Source: Hymenobacter sp. J193
Lineage (GTDB): Bacteria; Bacteroidota; Bacteroidia; Cytophagales; Hymenobacteraceae
DNA: 64,000 nt
Assembly: GCF_024700075.1 (NCBI RefSeq)
Contig: NZ_JAJONE010000001.1
Coordinates: 1-64,000 of the forward strand
Reading direction: 5' to 3'
Shown here: positions 28,472-36,393 of the stretch, piece after piece
How positions within the stretch are numbered: the stretch's first letter is position 1
Layout of the letters: every line of letters starts with the position of its first letter
Position numbers and translations under genes: made by a program
The notes under the pieces: generated by a model
The model's database searches: none
Told to the model about the DNA's origin: nothing
The model's input: only the letters and a program-made list of their open reading frames with translations

Positions 28472-29362
28472 ATGCAACATGTAGCCGTTATTGGCTCGGG
28501 CACCATGGGCAATGGCATTGCCCACGTTTTTGCCCAACACGGGTTTCCCGTGGCGCTTATCGACATCAATCAATCGGCGCTCGACCGGGCCCTGGCCACC
28601 ATTGGCAAAAACCTCGAGCGGCAGGTAGCTAAAGGCACCTTATCGGAAGCCGACAAGGGCGCCACGTTGGGCCGCATCACGACCTATACCAGCTTGGCTG
28701 AGGGCGTAGCCCAGGCCGATGTGGTGGTAGAAGCCGCCACCGAAAACGTGGAATTGAAGCTCAACATCTTCCGGGAGCTGGACCAGCACGCTCCGGCCGG
28801 CGCCATTCTGGCCTCTAATACGTCTTCTATTTCCATCACCAAAATTGCGGCCGTCACCAAGCGCCCCGCCCAGGTGATTGGCATGCACTTTATGAACCCC
28901 GTACCGGTGATGAAGCTGGTGGAGGTCATTCGCGGCTACGCTACGTCAGATGAAGTAACGACCCGGGTGATGGACCTCTCGCGGCAGCTGGGCAAAACGC
29001 CCACGGAGGTAAACGATTACCCCGGCTTCGTGGCCAACCGCATTCTGATGCCCATGATCAACGAGGCCATCATTACCTTGTTTGAGGGCGTGGCCGGCGT
29101 AGAGGAAATCGACACGGTCATGAAGCTGGGCATGGCCCACCCCATGGGCCCCCTGCAGTTGGCCGATTTCATTGGGCTGGACGTGTGCCTGGCTATTCTG
29201 CGGGTGCTGCACGAGGGCCTCGGCAACCCCAAGTACGCCCCCTGCCCCCTGTTGGTAAACATGGTAATGGCCGGCCGGCTAGGTGTGAAATCGGGTGAAG
29301 GCTTCTACGCCTGGACGCCGGGCTCCAAAGACCTGGTAGTAGCCGAACGGTTTCGCCGGTAA
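28472..29362 (+). CDS. 3-hydroxybutyryl-CoA dehydrogenase
   Basis: 296 residues, NAD(P)-dependent oxidation of 3-hydroxyacyl-CoA to 3-oxoacyl-CoA in fatty-acid or butanoate metabolism. The N-terminal Rossmann motif is VAVIGSGTMGNGIAH. HFMNPVPVMKLVEV carries the catalytic His; the conserved SNTSSISITKI and the C-terminal GMAHPMGPLQLADFIGLD and SGEGFYAW complete the family signature. It lacks an enoyl-CoA hydratase domain, so it is the single-domain Hbd type. Driven by the consensus promoter immediately upstream. Confidence 0.95.
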   Translation: MQHVAVIGSGTMGNGIAHVFAQHGFPVALIDINQSALDRALATIGKNLERQVAKGTLSEADKGATLGRITTYTSLAEGVAQADVVVEAATENVELKLNIFRELDQHAPAGAILASNTSSISITKIAAVTKRPAQVIGMHFMNPVPVMKLVEVIRGYATSDEVTTRVMDLSRQLGKTPTEVNDYPGFVANRILMPMINEAIITLFEGVAGVEEIDTVMKLGMAHPMGPLQLADFIGLDVCLAILRVLHEGLGNPKYAPCPLLVNMVMAGRLGVKSGEGFYAWTPGSKDLVVAERFRR

Positions 29363-29420
29363 GCAGCTATCCGCCCACTGGCCCTCACGGCTATTAGGCG
29401 GGACTTGCAGCAAATCATGA

Positions 29421-29453
29421 AGTGCCTGTCGAGTTGTCGGCAGGCACTTTTGC
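29421..29453 (+). terminator. Intrinsic terminator
   Basis: AGTGCCTG.CGA pairs with TCG.CAGGCACT and is followed by TTTT, 59 bp after the HBD stop. Confidence 0.8.
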
Positions 29454-29608
29454 GTTCCTGGAAGCCGCTGGCTGATTAGCCGGCACGATCTGCCGCCGGT
29501 ATGTAAGCGTCGGCCGGCTGGCCAGTGGGTAGCTTTCCGGTGAAACCTTCGGAGGCTGAATACGCTTATAGTGTATCCTTTTTCAGTGTAATTCTCTTTC
29601 CTAGCTAC

Positions 29609-30146
29609 ATGGAACAAGCCACGTTTGGCGGCGGCTGCTTTTGGTGCACCGAAGCCGTATTTCAGAATCTCAAGGGTGTGCAGAAAGTTGTGTCGGGCTA
29701 CACCGGCGGACGCATTGCTAACCCTACCTATAAGGAAGTGTGCAGCGGCCTCACGGGCCACAACGAGGTTATTCAAATCACCTTCGACCCGGCCGTTATC
29801 AGCTACGAGGAGCTGCTGGAAATCTTCTGGAAAACCCACGACCCTACCACCCTCAACCAGCAAGGCAACGACGTGGGCACCCAGTACCGCTCGGGCATCT
29901 ACACCCAAAACGAGGAGCAGCAGCACCTGGCCGAAGCCTACAAGCAGAAGCTCACCGCCGCCAACGCCTTCAACGGCCCCATCACCACCGAAATCCTGCC
30001 CCTGAAGGTGTTCTACCCCCGCCGAGAACTACCACCAGAACTACTACAACCTGAACGGCTCCCAGCCCTACTGCCAGTTTGTGGTGAAAAGCAAAGTAGA
30101 TAAAGTAAAGACCGTGTTCGGGGATAAATTACGCGAGGCGGTATAA
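29609..30146 (+). CDS. msrA: Peptide-methionine (S)-S-oxide reductase (one frameshift)
   Basis: Reduces methionine-S-sulfoxide in oxidised proteins. Starts MEQATFGGGCFWCTEAVF, with the catalytic Cys in GCFWC; YTGGRIANPTYKEVCSG and HDPTTLNQQGNDVGTQYRS are family signatures. Near 30016 a run of five C (TTCTACCCCCGCCGAG) breaks the frame. Removing one C gives FYPAENYHQNYYNLNGSQP, the expected MsrA C-terminus, ending at the TAA at 30144-30146. So the true product is about 179 residues and the shift is a homopolymer insertion, probably an error. Confidence 0.93.
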
Positions 30147-30163
30147 GCCGGCCCTCTTTTACA

Positions 30164-30197
30164 ACAAAAAAAGCCCGCTTAATCAGCGGGCTTTTTT
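30164..30197 (+). terminator. Intrinsic terminator
   Basis: AAAAAAAGCCCGCT pairs with AGCGGGCTTTTTTT across TAATC, after msrA. It also abuts the 3' end of the minus-strand remnant. Confidence 0.9.
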
Positions 30198-30395
30198 TAT
30201 TCTGGTAGCACTGGTCTTAGCAACTGATGCATAGCGGCCAATTGAGCTTCTGACCATCCTGTCCAATCGTATTCAATAAAGAAATGCTCATCCCCATCGT
30301 ATAGTAATGACCCTCGTGGCTGTTGCAGAACTCGTTTCGTTCGGCTCTTTTTCCAGCCCGTTACTGTGCGAGTTTCCATCTGTGCGTCAAGGTCG
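30197..30395 (-). pseudogene. 3' fragment of an IS-interrupted small membrane-protein gene
   Basis: Reads LDAQMETRTVTGWKKSRTKR to YDGDEHFFIEYDWTGWSEAQLAAMHQLLRPVLPE. The ending resembles the C-terminal half of small membrane-plus-PH-like proteins (Tyr/Phe-rich strand, then a W-xx-AQLxxMxxLL helix). Its 5' half lies across the IS1182-like element, at 31930-32247. An internal ATG at 30379 could still give 60 residues, but I read this as a remnant. Confidence 0.6.
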
Positions 30396-31929
30396 GGCAG
30401 TTGAGCTATACTAGCGCCTGGCAGCGGCCAGTAATGGCTGTGGCAGGGCCATGGTCAGGCTCACTTGCCGGTTGGGCCGGTACTTAAGCAGCTTTTTCAG
30501 GTTGTAGGCTACGGCCGTGAGCAGCATCGTCTTGTGGGCTCCGGCCTGGCCGCGCACGTTCATCCGGCGTAGGCCGTAGTGATGGAGCAGATTCCCGAAG
30601 ACGGGCTCCACCGTGCCCTGGCGCACCCGGCGCATGTGTTGGCCCCGGCGGCTTTGCTGGCGCTGCCAGGCCCGGCGGTACGGCTCGTCGTAGAGCGTGC
30701 GGGTGAGCTGCTTGCGCTTGGCCCCGGGCACGCAGGTGGGCTTGAGCGGGCACTGCTGGCAGTCCGAGCAGGTGGCCCAGTAGATCTTCAGCCCGGTGCC
30801 GTCAGCCGAGGTGTCGTACTTACGAAACGAGAGGACCTTGCCGGCGGCACAGGTGTAGTCATCGGTTGAGGCCCGGTAGGTAAAGCCCTCGATAGCGGCC
30901 TTATAGCGGCCAAAAACCGGGATCCAGGCCGTCACCTGCTGGGCTTCGAGCAGGGCGTAGTTGGTGCCGTTGGCGTAGCCCGCATCGGCCAGCAGCTCCT
31001 GCATGCGCAGCTGCTGGGACCGTAACCGTTGCTGCAGGCCGGTGAGTAAGCGGGGTAGGTGCAGGCTGTCGCGACTATCGGCGAAATCGGCCTGCACGTG
31101 GCTGATCACGCCCTTAGCCGTGTCCACGGCCAGGCTGCAGAGGTAGTTCAGGGCCCGGGCTTTGCCGGGCTTGATGGAGATGCGCGCGTCGGGGTCGGTG
31201 GGGCTGTAGTGGGTCTTGTTGCTGAGCAAGCGGGCTTTTTCGTGCTGCGCGCCGGGTACGCTGGAGTGGGTGGCGAGCCGGGCCTGGTGAGCGGCCAGGT
31301 TGCGCAGCTGGTGGGCCGGAGCCGTCACCACGGACGCAGCCGGCGCGGTAGCCGCCTCGTCCGTGGCCAGAAAGGGACTTTTGACACCCGTTGTCCTCTT
31401 TTCCAGCACCGTTTCCAAGGAAGCATTGGCCTTGACGGGCGCCGAGTCGACGGCCTGCGTGTCGCCGGCGACCAGGCCCCGGGCCACGCACTGGGCAAAG
31501 ACGTGGTCGAACAGGCGCTCGAAGACCGCGGCCGGAAAGAGCTGCCGCGTGCGGCTCACCGTGGAATGCCAGGGCAATTCCTCGTCCACCTCGTAGCCCA
31601 GAAACAACAAGATGTCGAGCCGCAGGGCGCAGTGTTCGACCAGGCGGCGGTCGCTGACCAGGTTTTCCAGCCGGCCCACCAGCACGAGCTTGAAGAACAC
31701 GACCGGGTCCAAAGAGGGCTGGCCTGTGTGGCTGTACAGCGTCCGGGTCTCGTCGTAGAGAAACGACCAGTCGACGAGCTCGGCCAGCCGGCGGTACAGA
31801 TTATGGCGCGGCACCCGCTCACTGAGCCGAAAGTGGGTCACCTCTTTGTCGAGAAACGGCTTCTTGCCTTGCATCTTCCCTGTACGAACCCGGGTTCTGC
31901 AACAGCCACCCTCCTTTAACCAAACTGCC
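30396..31929 (-). mobile_element. IS1182-family insertion sequence
   Basis: One transposase gene flanked by imperfect terminal inverted repeats: GGCAGTTGAGCTATA at the left end and, as reverse complement, GGCAGTTTGGTTAAA at the right. I see no clean target duplication. Higher GC and different codon style than the interrupted gene. Exact ends are my estimate. Confidence 0.75.
30411..31874 (-). CDS. IS1182-like DDE transposase
   Basis: About 487 residues from ATG 31874 (MQGKKPFLDKEVTHFRLSER). The N-terminal DUF772-type domain (NLYRRLAELVDWSFLYDETR, LDPVVFFKLVLVGRLENL, LPWHSTVSRTRQLFP) leads to the DDE core: AGDTQAVDSAPVKANAS, SRDSLHLPRLLTGL, LADAGYANGTNYALL and the last acidic residue in QGTVEPVFGNLLHHYGLRR. 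A Cys cluster (CSDCQQCPLKPTC) precedes it. All parts are intact, so the element may be active. Adding 22 residues at an upstream in-frame start is unlikely because that would cross the inverted repeat. Confidence 0.92.
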   Translation of the reverse strand: MQGKKPFLDKEVTHFRLSERVPRHNLYRRLAELVDWSFLYDETRTLYSHTGQPSLDPVVFFKLVLVGRLENLVSDRRLVEHCALRLDILLFLGYEVDEELPWHSTVSRTRQLFPAAVFERLFDHVFAQCVARGLVAGDTQAVDSAPVKANASLETVLEKRTTGVKSPFLATDEAATAPAASVVTAPAHQLRNLAAHQARLATHSSVPGAQHEKARLLSNKTHYSPTDPDARISIKPGKARALNYLCSLAVDTAKGVISHVQADFADSRDSLHLPRLLTGLQQRLRSQQLRMQELLADAGYANGTNYALLEAQQVTAWIPVFGRYKAAIEGFTYRASTDDYTCAAGKVLSFRKYDTSADGTGLKIYWATCSDCQQCPLKPTCVPGAKRKQLTRTLYDEPYRRAWQRQQSRRGQHMRRVRQGTVEPVFGNLLHHYGLRRMNVRGQAGAHKTMLLTAVAYNLKKLLKYRPNRQVSLTMALPQPLLAAARR

Positions 31930-32247
31930 ATGATTCCCACGCTTCATGGTATATGCGCCACGTACCCGTTGATATTCCAGAGTTACTGGCTTACTGCGAA
32001 AAAAACTATAATACTGCACAGTACCCGCCGCTCTATTAATCTGGATAACAATTGGTGGGGCCTGTAGCATAAACCGCGCTATATAGCCTGTGTTTATTAT
32101 TATCAACAGGCTCAGCCAGTTGCTGAGCGGCAAATTCTCTGCGTAACGAATTACGAAAGGCACCGCCGCCAGAATACAGGCCACAACCAAGTTTAGCAGC
32201 AGCCAGTTACGAAGTATAGGTTGATAGCGCAGGCGAAATTCCACCAT
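31930..32247 (-). pseudogene. 5' fragment of an IS-interrupted small membrane-protein gene
   Basis: Starts MVEFRLRYQPILRN, has two helices (LLLNLVVACILAAVPFV, WLSLLIIINTGYIA), then an IQINRAAGTVQYYSFFR beta segment and PVTLEYQRVRGAYTMKRGNH, where the IS joins. The frame then runs into the IS. With the fragment at 30197-30395 it makes a plausible 170-residue protein. It follows dapD by 15 bp on the same strand, so it was probably in that operon. Confidence 0.65.
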
Positions 32248-32262
32248 TCTGGCTAGCTAAAG

Positions 32263-33078
32263 CTAAACACTTACCCCGAAGTCTCTGAGCGCGTCATTCA
32301 GGCTGGTTTTCAAATCCGTGCTGGGCTTGCGCTGGCCGATGATGAGGGCGCAGGGCACGTGGTACTCGCCGGCCGCAAACTGCTTGGCGTAGGAGCCCGG
32401 AATGACCACGGAGCGGGCCGGCACGTAGCCTTTGTACTCCTTAGGCTCTGCACCCGTCACGTCGATAATTTTGGTACTGCCCGTGATGGTTACGCCCGCC
32501 CCGATAACGGCCTCACGGCCCACGCGGCAGCCCTCTACCAGAATGCTGCGCGAACCGATAAAAGCTCCATCCTCAATGATAACCGGCGCGGCCTGCACCG
32601 GCTCCAGCACGCCCCCGATGCCTACGCCCCCGCTTAGGTGCACACCGGCCCCAATTTGAGCGCAGGAGCCCACGGTGGCCCAGGTGTCCACCATCGTGCC
32701 CTCGCCTACCCAGGCGCCAATGTTCACGTAGCTGGGCATCAGAATGACGCCGGAGGCCAGGTAGGCCCCGTAGCGGGCCACAGCGGGCGGCACCACGCGC
32801 ACTCCCTGACCGGCGTAGTCGGTCTTGAGCAGCATTTTGTCGCGGAACTCGAAGGGGCCTACTTCCAGGGTTTCCATCTGGCGGATGGGAAAGTAAAGGA
32901 TGACGGCTTTCTTTACCCAGTCGTTTACCTGCCAGTCATCGCCGCGGGGCTCGGCTACGCGCAGGCGGCCCTTGTCCAGCTCCTCGATGGTGGTGTTGAT
33001 GGCCTCAACGGTAGCGGATTGCTGGAGCAGGCTCCGGTCGTTCCAGGCAGCTTCTATGGTGGCTTGCAGGTTGGTCAT
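32263..33078 (-). CDS. dapD: 2,3,4,5-tetrahydropyridine-2,6-dicarboxylate N-succinyltransferase
   Basis: 271 residues, fourth step of lysine/meso-diaminopimelate synthesis by the succinylase route. The N-terminal helical domain (ATIEAAWNDRSLLQ, VNDWVKKAVILYFP) is followed by the left-handed beta helix of hexapeptide repeats (MPSYVNIGAWVGEGTMVDTWA, IGAGVHLSGGVGIGG, DGAFIGSRSILVEG, REAVIGAGVTITG). Full length for the family. The catalytic Asp/Glu pair is not easily marked by eye. The 5' side faces a plus-strand glycosyltransferase. Confidence 0.95.
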   Translation of the reverse strand: MTNLQATIEAAWNDRSLLQQSATVEAINTTIEELDKGRLRVAEPRGDDWQVNDWVKKAVILYFPIRQMETLEVGPFEFRDKMLLKTDYAGQGVRVVPPAVARYGAYLASGVILMPSYVNIGAWVGEGTMVDTWATVGSCAQIGAGVHLSGGVGIGGVLEPVQAAPVIIEDGAFIGSRSILVEGCRVGREAVIGAGVTITGSTKIIDVTGAEPKEYKGYVPARSVVIPGSYAKQFAAGEYHVPCALIIGQRKPSTDLKTSLNDALRDFGVSV

Positions 33079-33148
33079 GGTTGGTTTGAATGGTTATCTG
33101 GCTGGATGGTTGAATGGCGCTTGGTTGGCAGATTGCGTGGTTATCTGT

Positions 33149-33178
33149 CTGGATGCTTACAGTGCTGTAAGCATCCAG
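33149..33178. repeat. Perfect 14-bp-arm palindrome
   Basis: CTGGATGCTTACAG TG CTGTAAGCATCCAG lies in the shared control region of dapD and the glycosyltransferase. A nearby partial repeat of GGTTATCTGGCTGGATGG lies at about 33093. Function unknown. Confidence 0.7.
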
Positions 33179-33246
33179 CAAGTCAACTCTTCTGACAGGT
33201 AACTATTCCGTCATTTCGCCCCAAACTTACCATCTTCGTGGTCACT

Positions 33247-34395
33247 ATGCAGCCACCCCGCACGATTTTGCTGGCCTCCGTGCTCAAGCCGCTGGACGAT
33301 ACGCGCATGTACGAGAAGTTTGGTCGCACCCTGGCCCGGCTTCCCCAGGTGCAGGTGCACGTAGCCGGCCGTCAGGCTCCGGCACCGCAACCCAAGCCAG
33401 CCAATCTACATACGCACAGTCTGCTGGCCGGCTCCCGTCTGAGTTGGGCGCGGCTGCGGGCGCAGGGGCGCTACTGGCAGCTGCTGCGGCGCCTGCGGCC
33501 GGGGCTGGTGGTAGTGCACGCGCCGGAGCTGCTGCCGCTCACGCTGCTGTGGCACTGGCTGGGCAAGGAGCGGCGCTTTGTGTATGATGTGCAGGAGAAT
33601 TTTGCCCTCAACATCCGCACCCAGCACGTGTACCCAGCCGCGGTACGCGGGCTACTGGCCACCGCCGTGCGGGGGCTGGAAACCCTGGCCGCCACTGCTG
33701 CCGAAAAGGTGATTCTGGCGGAGGAAAGCTACGCCGAAGAGCTGCCTTTCGCTACCCCGGCCCGTACCCTCATTCTGGAAAACAAGTACCAGCCCCCCGG
33801 CCCCGAGTTGCTGCGCTCTACGCCTGTACATCTGGCGCCGAACCAGCCGCTGGAGCTGCTGTACTCCGGCACTATCTCGGAGCTGAACGGGGTGCTGGCA
33901 GCCGTGGAATTTGCGCGGGCCCTGCGGCTGGTTTGGCCGGGCACCCGGCTCACCATCATCGGGTTTTGCCAGCACCCGGCCTTGCTGACCCAGCTGCAGG
34001 CGCTGGCCGCCGAATCGGGCGGGGCGGTGGAGCTGGTGGGCGGAGCCGAGCCGGTGCCGCACGGGCGCATTATCCAGGCCATCCGGCGCAGCCATTTGGG
34101 CCTGTTGCCCTACCGGGAGCATCCCAGTTTCTGGCGCTGCGTACCCACCAAGCTGTTTGAATACCTGGCCCACGCCCTGCCAGTACTCATCCCTCGTAAT
34201 CCGCTCTGGCAGCAGTTCATTGCGCAGCATCAAGCCGGACTGGCAGTAGATTTCGCTGACACTTCATCGGCTACTATTGAGCAGGTGAAAAATGACCTGC
34301 TGCGGCACGCTTTCTATTCCCAGGGTGTTCCGGCGGAAGTTTTTTGGCACAGCGAAGAGCAAAAGCTTTTGGCGCTACTGGATTCTATCCGGTAA
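33247..34395 (+). CDS. Glycosyltransferase (GT-B, family-4-like)
   Basis: 382 residues from ATG 33247. The N-terminal domain has VVHAPELLPLTLLWH; the C-terminal Rossmann half shows LLYSGTISELNGVLAAVEF, RLTIIGFCQHPALL, VPHGRIIQAIRRSHLGLLPYREHP and PTKLFEYLAHALPVLIPRN, the pattern of GT4 enzymes with a late E-x7-E-like site weakened here. Donor and acceptor cannot be read from the sequence. Alone on its strand; no polysaccharide gene cluster is nearby. Confidence 0.82.
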   Translation: MQPPRTILLASVLKPLDDTRMYEKFGRTLARLPQVQVHVAGRQAPAPQPKPANLHTHSLLAGSRLSWARLRAQGRYWQLLRRLRPGLVVVHAPELLPLTLLWHWLGKERRFVYDVQENFALNIRTQHVYPAAVRGLLATAVRGLETLAATAAEKVILAEESYAEELPFATPARTLILENKYQPPGPELLRSTPVHLAPNQPLELLYSGTISELNGVLAAVEFARALRLVWPGTRLTIIGFCQHPALLTQLQALAAESGGAVELVGGAEPVPHGRIIQAIRRSHLGLLPYREHPSFWRCVPTKLFEYLAHALPVLIPRNPLWQQFIAQHQAGLAVDFADTSSATIEQVKNDLLRHAFYSQGVPAEVFWHSEEQKLLALLDSIR

Positions 34396-34492
34396 CTGCC
34401 GACCTTTGCGGCCCGTTTATGCGCCAAGGCAGAAAGTTTTCTAACTTCCGCCCTTTCGCGCTCTTTTTCCCGCTAAATCCCCCTCTCCTTTT

Positions 34493-35503
34493 ATGTCTAC
34501 TCTTCACCGCAGCGAAATTGCCGGCGTCGGCCATTATGTGCCCGACCGCGTAGTGCCCAACGCCGACCTCGAACAGCTCATGGAAACCACCGACGCGTGG
34601 ATTCAGGAACGCACCGGCATCCGGGAGCGGCGCTGGTTTGAGGAAGGCAAGGACACCACGGCCAATATGGGCGCCAACGCGGCCCGCAAGGCTCTGGAAA
34701 TGGCCGGCCTGCAGCCCGACGATGTTCAGCTTATCGTTTTCGCCACGCTCTCCCCCGATTACCTGTTCCCCGGCTCCGGGGTTCTGCTGCAGCGCGAGTT
34801 GGGCATCAAGGCGCATATTCCGGCCTTCGACGTGCGTAACCAGTGCTCGGGCTTTATCTACGCGCTGAGCATGGCCGATCAGTTCATCAAAACCGGCATG
34901 TACGAAACGGCGCTGGTGGTGGGCTCCGAAATTCACTCCTCGGGGCTCGATAAAAGCACCCGTGGCCGGGCCGTATCGGTTATTTTCGGGGATGGCGCCG
35001 GGGCCGTGCTTTTGCGCCGCAGCACCGACGAAAACCGCGGTATCCTGAGCACGCACCTGCACTCCCAGGGCGAGTTTGCCGAGGAGCTGATTACCCGGGA
35101 GCCGGGCTCCAACCGCGACAACCGCGTGCAGGTTGTGCTCGACAAGCCCGAGGACATGTACCCGTACATGAACGGCCAGCAGGTGTTCAAGCACGCCGTT
35201 ACGCGCTTTCCCGAGGTTATCAAGGAAGCCCTCGACCAGAACGGCTACCAGGCCCAGGACATCGACATGCTGATTCCGCACCAAGCCAACCTGCGCATCA
35301 CCCAGTACGTGGGCCAGAAGCTGGGCTTGAGCGAAGACAAGGTGTTCAGCAACATTCAGCGCTACGGCAACACCACGGCCGCCTCCGTTCCCATTGCCTT
35401 GAGCGAAGCCGTGCAGGAAGGCCGCATCAAGCGCGGCGACCTGGTGTGCCTGGCCGCCTTCGGCTCCGGCTTCACATGGGCTTCGGCGCTGGTGAACTGG
35501 TAG
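34493..35503 (+). CDS. 3-oxoacyl-ACP synthase III family protein (FabH-like)
   Basis: 336 residues, thiolase-fold condensing enzyme. The catalytic Cys is in FDVRNQCSGFIYAL, His in LIPHQANLRITQYV, and Asn in RYGNTTAASVPIALSEA. IAGVGHYVPDRVVPNADLEQLMETTDAWIQERTGI is the family start, shown here only by its ends. It condenses an acyl-CoA with malonyl-ACP; whether it is the housekeeping FabH or a paralogue for a branched or secondary product cannot be told. It stands alone, without other fab genes. Confidence 0.9.
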   Translation: MSTLHRSEIAGVGHYVPDRVVPNADLEQLMETTDAWIQERTGIRERRWFEEGKDTTANMGANAARKALEMAGLQPDDVQLIVFATLSPDYLFPGSGVLLQRELGIKAHIPAFDVRNQCSGFIYALSMADQFIKTGMYETALVVGSEIHSSGLDKSTRGRAVSVIFGDGAGAVLLRRSTDENRGILSTHLHSQGEFAEELITREPGSNRDNRVQVVLDKPEDMYPYMNGQQVFKHAVTRFPEVIKEALDQNGYQAQDIDMLIPHQANLRITQYVGQKLGLSEDKVFSNIQRYGNTTAASVPIALSEAVQEGRIKRGDLVCLAAFGSGFTWASALVNW

Positions 35504-35509
35504 ATTTTT

Positions 35510-35611
35510 AATTAAGAATTAAGAATTAGTAAGTAAGAATGTGCCTTCGAGGCTCATTCTGCAGGTAAAAGCACACCGCCACCTGCAATTATTAATTCTT
35601 AATTATTAATT
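35510..35611. repeat. AT-rich nested inverted repeat
   Basis: Left arm 35510-35528 (AATTAAGAATTAAGAATTA) pairs with 35587-35611; inside, AGAATG/CATTCT (35536/35555) and GCAGGT/ACCTGC (35561/35581) form further stems. It stands out in this GC-rich sequence and fills the gap before the DtxR/MntR gene. Confidence 0.7.
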
Positions 35612-35618
35612 CCCATAC

Positions 35619-36278
35619 ATGCCCAGCTACACCGAGGAGAACTACCTGAAAGCCATTTACAAGCTGGCGGAAACCACGCCGGGCGCCGACGTGACGACCA
35701 ACAGCATCTCGGAGGTGCTGCAGACACGGCCTGCCTCGGTGACGGATATGTTGCGGCGGCTAAGTGAGAAAGGCCTGCTCAACTACCAGCGCTACCGGGG
35801 CGTGTCGCTCACGCCGGAGGGCCGGCGGGTGGCCTTGCTCACTATCCGCAAGCATAGGCTCTGGGAAGTGTTTCTGGTGCAGCAGCTGGGCTTCACCTGG
35901 GACGAGGTGCATGAGGTGGCCGAGGAGCTGGAGCACATCCAGTCGCCGCTCCTGGTGCAGCGCCTCGATGAGTTTCTGGGCTTTCCGCAGACCGACCCCC
36001 ACGGAGACCCTATCCCGGCCGCCGACGGCTCCGTTCACCGCACCCGCCACCGCCTCGTGGCCGACCTTGCCCTGGGCGAAGCCGGCACCGTGGTGGCCGT
36101 GCGCAACACCGCCGTACCCTTCCTGCAGTACCTCGACAAGGTAGGATTACGGCTGGGCTCCCGACTTGAAGTACTGGATAAGACCGAGTTTGATAACTCT
36201 CTGGAAGTCAACATCGACAACTCCCGCCGCCAGCATATTTCTGCCGAGGTTTCCCGCAACCTGTTCGTCTCGCTTTAA
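35619..36278 (+). CDS. DtxR/MntR-family metal-dependent transcriptional regulator
   Basis: 219 residues. N-terminal winged helix (YTEENYLKAIYKLAE, SISEVLQTRPASVTDMLRRLSEKGLL), then the metal-binding/dimerisation domain (RKHRLWEVFLVQQLGFTWDEVHEVAEELEHIQSP with the usual His/Glu ligands), and a C-terminal FeoA/SH3-like part (LGEAGTVVAVRN). A Mn/Fe-responsive repressor of the MntR/IdeR type. No metal transporter is adjacent, so targets are unknown. The upstream AT-rich repeat may contain its control region. Confidence 0.93.
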   Translation: MPSYTEENYLKAIYKLAETTPGADVTTNSISEVLQTRPASVTDMLRRLSEKGLLNYQRYRGVSLTPEGRRVALLTIRKHRLWEVFLVQQLGFTWDEVHEVAEELEHIQSPLLVQRLDEFLGFPQTDPHGDPIPAADGSVHRTRHRLVADLALGEAGTVVAVRNTAVPFLQYLDKVGLRLGSRLEVLDKTEFDNSLEVNIDNSRRQHISAEVSRNLFVSL

Positions 36279-36299
36279 ACGGTGAGCTGGTGGAATAGT

Positions 36300-36357
36300 G
36301 CGTTTGACGTTCTACTCGCGCAATTAGCGCAAGCGGCGCAGAAAGAACATCAAACGC
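36300..36357. repeat. Inverted repeat between dtxR-type gene and mnmE
   Basis: GCGTTTGACGTTC (36300-36312) pairs with GAACATCAAACGC (36345-36357), one mismatch; a short CACCATTT tandem follows at about 36376-36390. Confidence 0.6.
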
Positions 36358-36393
36358 AGCATTTTACCATTACACCATTTCACCATTTCACCG

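Noticed and set aside
30411..31940. Starting the transposase at 31940
   Set aside because: This would place the right terminal inverted repeat inside the coding region; the ATG at 31874 gives the usual N-terminus.
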